Shown here piece by piece: positions 1 through 5,332 of a stretch of DNA of 7,159 nt (positions are counted from its first letter, which is position 1; each line of letters begins with the position of its first letter). This DNA comes from Salinibacterium sp. GTDB taxonomy: Bacteria; Actinomycetota; Actinomycetes; Actinomycetales; Microbacteriaceae. The position numbers were made by a program, and so were the translations under genes. The stretch covers positions 1 to 7,159 of the forward strand of contig JANXTJ010000199.1 of the NCBI GenBank assembly GCA_025352485.1, in the 5' to 3' direction. The notes beneath the pieces are model-generated. The model did not search any database. It was not told where the DNA came from and was given only the letters and a program-made list of their open reading frames with translations.

Positions 1-252
1 GGCGCCGGGCTGCTCGGCTCGTTCACCACGTTTTCCGCTCTGGCAGTGGGCTTCGTGTCCCTGACGGCGGCCGGCAACGGGGGCGTCGCGCTGGCGTACC
101 TCGCACTGGCCCTGGTGCTCGGCTTCGGCGCGACAGCGCTCGGCCTCGCGCTCGGCCGAAGTGTGGGCCGAACGGGCGGCCGGGCGGCGGGCCACGCCGC
201 GGGTAACGCTGGCGGCGCCGCTCCCGCGCCCTTCACCGAGGCGCGCGAGTGA
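1..252 (+). CDS. crcB: CrcB/Fluc fluoride ion channel subunit, C-terminal part (5'-truncated by window)
   Basis: The frame is open from base 1 to a TGA at 250-252, giving 83 residues, so the N-terminal part lies outside the window. The fragment begins within the Fluc family signature: GSFTTFSAL at residues 6-14 matches the conserved G-x-TTFS segment around the central sodium site and the Phe residues lining the fluoride pore. A hydrophobic segment at about residues 28-50 fits the last membrane helix. About 30 Gly/Ala/Arg-rich residues follow, a low-complexity cytosolic or periplasmic tail longer than the family usually has. Fluc channels export fluoride passively across the inner membrane as dual-topology dimers. 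The next gene is a second CrcB overlapping by 4 bp, so the two probably form a heterodimer, as known where crcB is paired. Promoter and start are not visible. Confidence 0.9.
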   Translation, partial: GAGLLGSFTTFSALAVGFVSLTAAGNGGVALAYLALALVLGFGATALGLALGRSVGRTGGRAAGHAAGNAGGAAPAPFTEARE

Positions 253-596
253 TCGCCCTGCTGGCGGCGGCCGGCGCCGGTGCACTCGCGGCGGCCCTGC
301 GCTGGATGCTGTCACGCGCGGTCCGGGCGCCGTGGGCCGTGCTCGTGGTTAACGTGCTGGGGAGCGCGATCGGCGGTGTGGTGCTTGGGCTTGCACAGCG
401 CGGGGCCGTGAGCGGCGACATCCGGCTCATCCTGATCGGCGGCGTCTGCGGCGGCATCACGACATTTAGCACCTGGAGCGTCGAGAGCATCCAGCTGGTG
501 CAGAGCGGCAAATGGCGGCTGGCGACGACGAGCATCGCGGCAAACCTCGTGCTGGGCATCGGAGCCGCAGCCCTCGGTTATGCGCTAACCGCCTAG
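249..596 (+). CDS. crcB: CrcB/Fluc fluoride ion channel subunit, second paralogue
   Basis: This 115-residue protein has the family's usual length and four hydrophobic segments (about residues 2-20, 29-49, 58-79 and 95-114). Family marks are a basic residue after helix 1 (R19), NVLGSAIGG at 35-43 with the conserved Asn, and GGVCGGITTFSTWSVES at 64-80 carrying the TTFST sodium-site motif. It should sit in the cell membrane and conduct fluoride out of the cell. The GTG start at 249 overlaps the preceding crcB stop (GTGA), which implies translational coupling and a two-subunit channel. The stop TAG at 594-596 overlaps the stop of the opposing oxidoreductase gene. The GTG is chosen because it gives the correct N-terminal helix and the overlap; no other start fits. 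The fluoride riboswitch that often precedes crcB, if present, would lie upstream of the window. Confidence 0.92.
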   Translation: MIALLAAAGAGALAAALRWMLSRAVRAPWAVLVVNVLGSAIGGVVLGLAQRGAVSGDIRLILIGGVCGGITTFSTWSVESIQLVQSGKWRLATTSIAANLVLGIGAAALGYALTA

Positions 597-1699
597 CGGC
601 CGGCCTGCAACCGGGACAGGGTCGCAATGACCTGCCGGGCAATCATCCGGCCCGCGCGGTTCGCCCCGATAGTGGATGCCTGTGGGCCGTAGCCCGCAAA
701 AAACACTCGCGGATCTCTGAACGAGGTACCGGAGCCGACAGAGACTCCGCCATCCTTTTCACGCAGTTTGAGGGGGGCGAGGTGTCGAAGTTCTGGGCGG
801 AAGCCGGTGGACCAGATGATTGCGTCGGCCTGCTGGAAGGCGCCATCCTTCCAGCGCACGCCGTTCGGCTCGATCGACTCGAACATCGGCCGGGGGGTGA
901 GCACGCCGCGCTCGATCCCGGCCTGGATGCGACGGGTGCGGGGCACACCGGTTCCACTGACGATGCTCGGCAGCGCGCGACCGGCGCGTGCAGCCTCATC
1001 CTGCTTCTGCACCGCCTCGACGCGAGCTTCGAGGTTGAGGTCGCCGTCTTCGAGGAAGTCGATGGGGCGTCGGCTGACCCAGGTGAGGTGACTCGCGATG
1101 CCCTCGAGTTCGAGCAGGAAACCGATGGCGGAGGTGCCCCCGCCGACGACGACGACACTCTTGCCCCGGTAATCTTCGGCCGAGTTGTAGTCGTTGGTGT
1201 GCACGTGTGCGCCCTCAAACGACTTGAGCCCCGGATACCACGGGATGAAGGGCGCGCCCCAGGTGCCCGTCGCGTTCACGACCGCGATCGTGGACACGTC
1301 GCGCGCCTCGCCGTCAAACTCGAAGCGCACGGTGAGCTGTTCGTCGAGATTTTCCACCGCAGTGACATCGGCGGGGCGCACCACCTGAAACCCGTAGAAG
1401 TCCTCGTACTGGCGGTAATACTGCGCCACCACATCCTTGGCGGGAGCGTGGCGGTCGGCGGTGTCAAAGCTGAGGTTCAGGGCATCCAGCCCCGGAAGGT
1501 CGTTGATGCGATGAGCGGAACCGATGCGCAGGGCATCCCACCGAAACTGCCACGCGCCACCTGTGCCGGGGCCACGATCGAGCACCACGAAGTCGTTTCC
1601 GGGGTCGAGCCCGAGTCGCTTGAGGTAATAGGAGACGGAAAGTCCGGCTTGGCCAGCACCGATCACCACGACCGAGGTATCAGTGCTGGGGGACGTCAC
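593..1699 (-). CDS. FAD/NAD(P)-dependent flavin monooxygenase-like oxidoreductase
   Basis: 368 residues. An N-terminal FAD-binding Rossmann fold shows GAGQAG at 14-19 with an acidic residue ending strand 2 (D41) and GTGGAW at 45-50. A second dinucleotide motif, GGGTSA at 186-191, fits NADPH binding. FEGAHVHTNDY at 161-171 matches the FMO fingerprint FxGxxxHxxx[Y/W], STGFRPEL at 297-304 is the usual late ATG-like motif, and FFAGYGPQ at 333-340 fits the C-terminal FAD contact. The family includes FMOs, Baeyer-Villiger enzymes and CzcO-type proteins; the substrate cannot be told from sequence. It is probably a soluble cytoplasmic enzyme. GTG at 1697-1699 is chosen because the Rossmann motif follows about 13 residues later and a TANNNT hexamer lies 6 nt upstream, which suggests a leaderless mRNA; no Shine-Dalgarno is seen. 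It is transcribed towards crcB with overlapping stop codons. No metabolic link to the purine genes is evident. Confidence 0.9.
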   Translation of the reverse strand: MTSPSTDTSVVVIGAGQAGLSVSYYLKRLGLDPGNDFVVLDRGPGTGGAWQFRWDALRIGSAHRINDLPGLDALNLSFDTADRHAPAKDVVAQYYRQYEDFYGFQVVRPADVTAVENLDEQLTVRFEFDGEARDVSTIAVVNATGTWGAPFIPWYPGLKSFEGAHVHTNDYNSAEDYRGKSVVVVGGGTSAIGFLLELEGIASHLTWVSRRPIDFLEDGDLNLEARVEAVQKQDEAARAGRALPSIVSGTGVPRTRRIQAGIERGVLTPRPMFESIEPNGVRWKDGAFQQADAIIWSTGFRPELRHLAPLKLREKDGGVSVGSGTSFRDPRVFFAGYGPQASTIGANRAGRMIARQVIATLSRLQAGR

Positions 1700-1705
1700 G
1701 CGACA

Positions 1706-1711
1706 ACGTTA
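1706..1711 (-). promoter_or_regulatory. Candidate -10 element (TAACGT) for a leaderless oxidoreductase transcript
   Basis: On the minus strand TAACGT lies 6 nt before the GTG start at 1699 and fits the actinobacterial sigma-70 -10 consensus TANNNT. Transcription would begin at or next to the start codon. There is no Shine-Dalgarno in the space between, which agrees with leaderless initiation. No convincing -35 is seen 16-18 bp further upstream. Confidence 0.45.
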
Positions 1712-1763
1712 CTTGTTGCGGGAGGAGGACGCGGATAACGGCCAGAAGGGGCACGATACCGCG

Positions 1764-1772
1764 TGCTAAACT
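1764..1772 (+). promoter_or_regulatory. Candidate extended -10 promoter for the DUF3073 gene
   Basis: TGCTAAACT combines a TG extension with TAAACT, a good fit to an extended -10 (TGn-TANNNT). A start site near 1779 would give a 5' untranslated leader of roughly 90 nt. A second, poorer hexamer, TAGATT, lies at 1779-1784. No clear -35 is seen, which extended -10 promoters can tolerate. Confidence 0.45.
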
Positions 1773-1856
1773 CCACGTTAGATTTCATCCATCCCTGTTC
1801 GCATGTTCCTGGCAAAAACCGCCTCGGCAAAACCAGCGGTAGCGGGGCAGATACCT

Positions 1857-1863
1857 GAGGGGG
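1857..1863 (+). promoter_or_regulatory. Shine-Dalgarno site of the DUF3073 gene
   Basis: GAGGGGG lies 6 nt before the GTG at 1870. It supports that start codon over any internal one and shows that this mRNA has a leader. Confidence 0.6.
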
Positions 1864-1869
1864 TCTCCT

Positions 1870-2112
1870 GTGGGACGTGGCCGTCAAAAGGCGAAGCACA
1901 CCAAGGTTGCTCGAGACCTGAAGTACTTCAGCCCGGATACCAACTACGACTCTCTCGCCAAAGAGCTCGGCACGTCCACACCGGGCGACCCTCGGCTCGC
2001 GGAAGACCTCGAGAAGTGGCCGGAGTTCGCCTCAGCGGCCGAGAGCTACGCCGACCCGTACGCACAGGAAAAGTTAGAGTCCGACGACGCCGGCGAGTCG
2101 AAAAGCGCCTAG
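1870..2112 (+). CDS. DUF3073 family small basic protein
   Basis: 80 residues from GTG at 1870 to TAG at 2110-2112. The N-terminus MGRGRQKAKHTKVARDLKY is the hallmark of DUF3073, a short actinobacterial family of unknown function. The first 18 residues are strongly basic. The middle (about 20-55) contains the conserved SPDTNYDSLAKEL-type segment, and the C-terminal 25 residues are acidic and Ser/Ala-rich, so the charge is highly polarised. There is no membrane segment or signal peptide, so a cytoplasmic, possibly nucleic-acid-associated protein is plausible, but that is inference only. A purine-rich Shine-Dalgarno (GAGGGGG, 1857-1863) lies 6 nt before the GTG, unlike the leaderless neighbours. 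The gene converges on purM, the arrangement I recall for Rv0810c in mycobacteria and for the streptomycete homologue. Confidence 0.9.
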   Translation: MGRGRQKAKHTKVARDLKYFSPDTNYDSLAKELGTSTPGDPRLAEDLEKWPEFASAAESYADPYAQEKLESDDAGESKSA

Positions 2113-2130
2113 CTAGTCGCACGGGGCCTC

Positions 2131-2190
2131 ACTGGTCTCGCTTAGCCTGGTCCCGCTCAGCCTGGTCGCGGTTAGCTTGGTCTCGCTCAG
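2131..2190. repeat. Four tandem imperfect 15-bp repeats at the DUF3073/purM convergent junction
   Basis: Four adjacent 15-bp units start at 2131, 2146, 2161 and 2176, with plus-strand consensus CCTGGTCTCGCTCAG. The units differ at only a few positions and the differences recur at the same places in the unit. On the minus strand they lie in the purM reading frame immediately after its TAG stop and would encode AERDQ, ANRDQ, AERDQ and AKRDQ before a TGA at 2129-2131. No rho-independent terminator with a U tract is seen in the 82-bp junction. Confidence 0.85.
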
Positions 2191-2194
2191 CGGT

Positions 2195-3304
2195 CTAGGC
2201 GTAGCTGCCGATCAACCGCACCGCGCCGCCGTTGACGCCCTTGGCGTTTCGCTCGAACCCCGCCAGATCACGCGCGCTGATCGACACTCGCCCCACCTCC
2301 CAGGTCGGGATGCCGTCGCCGGCAAGCCGCTCAATGATCCCGGCGGCGGCGGGCGGGGCCACCACCGCGATCATGCCGATCCCGAGGTTCCAGGTTCCTT
2401 CCGCGCTGGTCAGCGTGGAGCCGGCCCAGTCGGAGAGCACGCGGAACACGGTGGGCGGCGACCAGCTCGAGCGCTCCAGCTCTGCCCACGATCCTTGCGG
2501 CAGAACGCGCGCCAGGTTTGCCGCGATGCCACCGCCCGTGACGTGACTGAAAGCGTGCACCGCCGAGCCGAGGGCGGGGTCGGCCAGCAGGCCGACCAGC
2601 GGCGAGGTGTAGAGCCGGGTGGGCTCGAGGAGCACCTCGCCGACGGTGCCGCCCAGGTCGGCGGAGTAGTCGGAGTACCCGATCTTCTGGCCGGCAAGGA
2701 TGTGTCGCACCAGGGAGTACCCGTTGCTGTGTAATCCGCTCGATGCGAGGGCGAGCACCACGTCACCATCGGCCACCAGGTGCGAGCCGAGCAGGGCATC
2801 CGCTTCAACCGCGCCCACCGCGGCCCCCGCGACGTCGTAGTCATCGGGCCCGAGAAGCCCGGGATGCTCCGCCGTTTCGCCGCCGACTAGGGCGGTGCCG
2901 GTGTCGGCGCAGGCGCGAGCGATGCCGGTGACGATGTCGGCGATCCGCTCGGGAATGACCTTGCCGCAGGCGATGTAGTCGGTCATGAAGAGCGGTCGCG
3001 CGCCGACCACGACGATGTCGTCGACGACCATTCCGACGAGGTCTTGGCCAATCGTGTCGTGCTTATCGAGCGCCTGCGCGATGGCAACTTTCGTGCCAAC
3101 GCCATCGGTAGAGGTCGCCAGCAGCGGCCGGGTGAAGGCCGTCAGGAACGACACGTCGAACAGTCCGGCAAAGCCGCCGACGCCGCCCAGCACCTGAGGG
3201 CCGTGAGTCTTGCCGACGGCGGACTTCATGAGTTCGACCGCGAGGTCACCCGCCGCGGTGTCGACTCCCGCCTCGCGGTAGCTGGTCGAGGAGTTCTCTG
3301 TCAC
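2195..3304 (-). CDS. purM: Phosphoribosylformylglycinamidine cyclo-ligase (AIR synthetase)
   Basis: 369 residues, close to the usual length for actinobacterial PurM. It is a cytoplasmic enzyme that closes the imidazole ring: FGAM + ATP gives AIR + ADP + Pi, step 5 of de novo purine synthesis. Visible family motifs are STDGVGTK at 65-72 (nucleotide-binding N-terminal domain), DDIVVVGARPLFMTDYIACG at 95-114, GGETAEHPG at 141-149, SSGLHSNGYS at 188-197, LLEPTRLY at 225-232 and HVTGGGIAANLARVLP at 254-269 in the C-terminal domain. No expected block is missing. GTG at 3302-3304 is chosen because TACGCT, a -10-like hexamer, lies 7 nt upstream, implying leaderless transcription; a GGAG lies only 3 nt from the GTG, too close for normal use. 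The gene is divergent from purF and convergent with the DUF3073 gene. Its TAG stop is followed in frame by 21 further codons containing a pentapeptide repeat. Confidence 0.96.
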   Translation of the reverse strand: MTENSSTSYREAGVDTAAGDLAVELMKSAVGKTHGPQVLGGVGGFAGLFDVSFLTAFTRPLLATSTDGVGTKVAIAQALDKHDTIGQDLVGMVVDDIVVVGARPLFMTDYIACGKVIPERIADIVTGIARACADTGTALVGGETAEHPGLLGPDDYDVAGAAVGAVEADALLGSHLVADGDVVLALASSGLHSNGYSLVRHILAGQKIGYSDYSADLGGTVGEVLLEPTRLYTSPLVGLLADPALGSAVHAFSHVTGGGIAANLARVLPQGSWAELERSSWSPPTVFRVLSDWAGSTLTSAEGTWNLGIGMIAVVAPPAAAGIIERLAGDGIPTWEVGRVSISARDLAGFERNAKGVNGGAVRLIGSYA

Positions 3305-3311
3305 GGGCTCC

Positions 3312-3317
3312 AGCGTA
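3312..3317 (-). promoter_or_regulatory. Candidate -10 element (TACGCT) for a leaderless purM transcript
   Basis: TACGCT on the minus strand matches TANNNT and ends 7 nt before the purM GTG, the spacing that puts the transcription start on the first base of the codon. The -35 region is not recognisable. Confidence 0.45.
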
Positions 3318-3409
3318 CCGGCCCCGGGTATGCGGGGCTCGAGTGTGAGAAGCTAGGGGGTACCTGGGCCGACGAAGCTAGTGCTCGTCAGTTCATCACC
3401 TAACGACCC

Positions 3410-3414
3410 GGAGG
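3410..3414 (+). promoter_or_regulatory. Shine-Dalgarno site of purF
   Basis: GGAGG lies 12 nt before the ATG at 3427, slightly far but usable. It supports a Met-Cys N-terminus with no propeptide. Confidence 0.5.
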
Positions 3415-3426
3415 CCACCGGCCAGC

Positions 3427-4884
3427 ATGTGCGGAATCGTCGGAATCGTCTCGTCTCAACCGGTCAACCAGCAGGTCTATGACGCCCTGCTACTGCTGCA
3501 GCACCGCGGCCAAGATTCGACCGGCATCGCCACGGCAGATGGCAACACCATCCACATGCAGAAGGCCAAAGGCCAGGTGCGTGAGGCCTACCGCACCCGC
3601 GACATGCGCTCGCTGCTCGGAAATATCGGCCTCGGCCATGTGCGCTACGCCACCAAGGGCAATGCCGAAAACGAGCAGGAGGCGCAGCCCTTCTACGTGA
3701 ACGCCCCCTACGGCATCACGCTGATTCACAACGGTAATCTCACCAACACGCGCGAGCTCACTCAAGAGCTGTTCCACATCGACAGACGCCACCTCAACAC
3801 CACGAGCGACACCGAACTGCTGGTCAACGTGCTCGCCAACGAGTTGCAGGAACAGATCACCGGCACCGACCTCGACCCCGATCAGGTCTTCGCGGCGATC
3901 ACCCGGGTGCACGAGCGGGTCGAGGGTTCGTACGCCGCAATCGCCCTGATCGCGGGGCACGGGCTGCTGGCGTTCCGGGATCCCTACGGAATACGGCCTC
4001 TCGTACTCGGGAAGCGCCAGGCCGGCTTTACCGGTGACGAATGGATCGTGGCATCCGAATCTCTCGTGCTCGAGAGTGCCGGCTATGAACTGGTGCGGGA
4101 TGTCGCCCCGGGCGAGGCGATCTTCATCCGGCCAGACGGTGAAATGACTTCGCGACAGTGCTCCCCGCATCCGCGGCTCGTACCCTGCTCGTTCGAATAC
4201 GTCTACCTAGCCCGGCCCGACTCGGTGATGAACGGCATCTCGGTCTACGAGGCCAGGCTGCGCCTCGGCAACCGCCTCGCCGACACGATCGCGACCTACA
4301 CCCCGATGGGCGACATCGACGTCGTCATGCCCATCCCGGATTCATCCCGCCCCGCCGCCATGCAGGTCGCACAGAAGCTCGGCGTGGAATACCGCGAGGG
4401 CTTCTACAAGAACCGCTACGTCGGTCGAACCTTCATCATGCCGGGGCAAGCGGAGCGCAAGAAGAGCGTCAAGCAGAAGCTCAACGCCATGTCGAGCGAG
4501 TTCAAGGGCAAGAACATTCTGATCGTCGATGACTCCATCGTGCGCGGCACCACATCGAAAGAAATCGTGCAAATGGCCCGCGAGGCCGGCGCAAACAAGG
4601 TGACGTTCACGTCGGCAGCACCGCCTGTGCGCTTCCCACACGTCTACGGCATCAACATGCCGTCTCGGCAGGAGCTCGTCGCTCACGGCCGCCGCATCCC
4701 GGAGATTGCCACCGAGTTGGGGGCCGACAACCTGATTTATCAGGAGGTCGCCGACATGCAGGCCGCCATTTTGGAGGGCTCGGATGTCACGGCTCTCGAG
4801 ATGAGCTGCTTCACGGGTGAATACGTGACCGGCGCCGTCACCCCGGAATACCTCGCCTGGGTGGAACGCAACCAGCTGAGCTGA
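3427..4884 (+). CDS. purF: Amidophosphoribosyltransferase, E. coli-like class
   Basis: 485 residues. It catalyses the committed step of purine synthesis, PRPP + glutamine to 5-phosphoribosylamine, in the cytoplasm. The glutaminase (Ntn) domain begins directly at Met-Cys, so C2 is the nucleophile after Met removal. LQHRGQDSTGIAT (24-36), HVRYATKG (71-78), HNGNLTN (101-107) and NTTSDTE (124-130) line the glutamine site. The C-terminal phosphoribosyltransferase domain shows FYKNRYVGRTFIMPGQ and the PRPP loop VDDSIVRGTTS starting at residue 367. There is no 11-residue propeptide. SAAPPVRFPHVYGINMP and SCFTGEYVTG lack cysteines expected of the Bacillus-type 4Fe-4S cluster and read like E. coli PurF, which is also about this length. 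Actinobacterial PurF is usually the longer Bacillus-type form. The ATG has a GGAGG site. The gene is divergent from purM and ends 8 bp from the opposing membrane-protein gene. Confidence 0.97.
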   Translation: MCGIVGIVSSQPVNQQVYDALLLLQHRGQDSTGIATADGNTIHMQKAKGQVREAYRTRDMRSLLGNIGLGHVRYATKGNAENEQEAQPFYVNAPYGITLIHNGNLTNTRELTQELFHIDRRHLNTTSDTELLVNVLANELQEQITGTDLDPDQVFAAITRVHERVEGSYAAIALIAGHGLLAFRDPYGIRPLVLGKRQAGFTGDEWIVASESLVLESAGYELVRDVAPGEAIFIRPDGEMTSRQCSPHPRLVPCSFEYVYLARPDSVMNGISVYEARLRLGNRLADTIATYTPMGDIDVVMPIPDSSRPAAMQVAQKLGVEYREGFYKNRYVGRTFIMPGQAERKKSVKQKLNAMSSEFKGKNILIVDDSIVRGTTSKEIVQMAREAGANKVTFTSAAPPVRFPHVYGINMPSRQELVAHGRRIPEIATELGADNLIYQEVADMQAAILEGSDVTALEMSCFTGEYVTGAVTPEYLAWVERNQLS

Positions 4885-4892
4885 GCGCGGGG

Positions 4893-5249
4893 CTAGGCCG
4901 GGTCGGCTTTGCTCGGGTCGGCTTTGCTCGGGTCGGTCGGCTCGTCTTCGTGCGGCGGTACGACCTCGCGTTCGACCGCGACCATTCTGGCCCGGCGCGC
5001 CGACGCCCGGTCAAGGATGATCGCAAGCACTGCGCCGAGCACGACCCCCGCGGTCACGCCGTAGAGCGCAAAATAGCCGAACAGCGCGCCGAAGCCCACG
5101 TTCGGGTCTGCCGGAAAAAGCGACGTGAGAATCAACGTCGCTATTGCCCCGAGGCCACCGCCCACGATGAGGAATGCCGGAATTTTCGGCGCCCGCCTGA
5201 TGCGTGCCTGGTCGAGCTCGGGCTGCGGTTCGGGGGGCTGATTGGTCAC
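4893..5249 (-). CDS. Small membrane protein with two predicted transmembrane helices, unknown function
   Basis: 118 residues from GTG at 5247-5249 to TAG at 4893-4895. The N-terminus is Pro/Gln/Glu-rich and charged (about 1-22). Two hydrophobic segments at about 24-44 and 54-79 are separated by a short FPADPNVGFG turn. A basic stretch (RASARRAR, 81-88) follows helix 2 and suggests, by the positive-inside rule, that this end is cytoplasmic. The tail is acidic and ends in a repeated DPSKA unit encoded by a perfect 15-bp duplication. Extension upstream is possible, since an in-frame ATG lies at 5280-5282, but the GTG has GGAG 11 nt upstream and the residues added by the ATG look unlike coding sequence. 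It lies downstream of the sterol-carrier-family gene on the same strand (83-bp gap), so co-transcription is likely. I cannot assign a function. Confidence 0.75.
   Translation of the reverse strand: MTNQPPEPQPELDQARIRRAPKIPAFLIVGGGLGAIATLILTSLFPADPNVGFGALFGYFALYGVTAGVVLGAVLAIILDRASARRARMVAVEREVVPPHEDEPTDPSKADPSKADPA
4901..4930. repeat. Two perfect tandem copies of a 15-bp unit inside the membrane-protein gene
   Basis: The unit GGTCGGCTTTGCTCG occurs at 4901-4915 and again at 4916-4930 without change; a partial GGTCGG follows. It encodes the C-terminal ADPSK repeat of the minus-strand gene. Identity at every third position points to a recent duplication by slippage. Confidence 0.9.
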
Positions 5250-5332
5250 CCCCCCATTGTCTCCTACGGCGACGACCGCCATCCCCGGCGGCGTGGCTCG
5301 CGGCCTGCGCGCGGTCGGCGGCGGCGCTGGCG

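Larger units (their letters stand above)
1700..1869. other. Divergent intergenic region: oxidoreductase promoter and DUF3073 leader
   Basis: 170 bp separate the oxidoreductase start (-) from the DUF3073 start (+). The left end holds the -10 candidate of the oxidoreductase and the middle an extended -10 facing right. About 90 nt remain as a putative 5' leader of the DUF3073 gene. Within it ACCGC (1818-1822) can pair with GCGGT (1836-1840) across a 13-nt loop, a weak hairpin. I do not recognise a known riboswitch class in it. Confidence 0.5.
3305..3426. other. purM-purF divergent intergenic region
   Basis: 122 bp hold the regulatory sequences of both genes. The purM side has a leaderless-type -10. 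On the purF side the nearest candidate is TAGGGG at 3354-3359, a poor match to TANNNT, which would leave a leader of about 60 nt. A Shine-Dalgarno GGAGG is at 3410-3414, 12 nt before the ATG. I see no PurR-type operator or purine riboswitch. Confidence 0.45.

Noticed and set aside
512..1738. 408-codon open frame on the plus strand opposite the oxidoreductase
   Set aside because: It is the antisense shadow of a gene with clear Rossmann and FMO motifs. The translation has no recognisable family features and overlaps crcB out of frame.
1773..1869. Riboswitch in the DUF3073 leader
   Set aside because: Only one weak 5-bp stem is visible, and no conserved core of a known class (glycine, SAM, ydaO, cobalamin or purine) could be matched.
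2113..2194. Repeats at the purM end as a rho-independent terminator or CRISPR array
   Set aside because: The units are contiguous 15-mers without spacers, are not self-complementary hairpins, and have no U tract.
1803..2198. Plus-strand open frame ending in a WSRLA/WSRSA repeat
   Set aside because: It overlaps the DUF3073 gene in another frame, lacks family resemblance, and its repeat is the complement of the purM extension repeat.
3305..3426. PurR box or purine riboswitch between purM and purF
   Set aside because: No palindromic PurR operator and no riboswitch core were found by eye.
3490..4170. 226-codon minus-strand open frame inside purF
   Set aside because: Antisense shadow of the conserved glutaminase domain; high GC leaves such frames open by chance.
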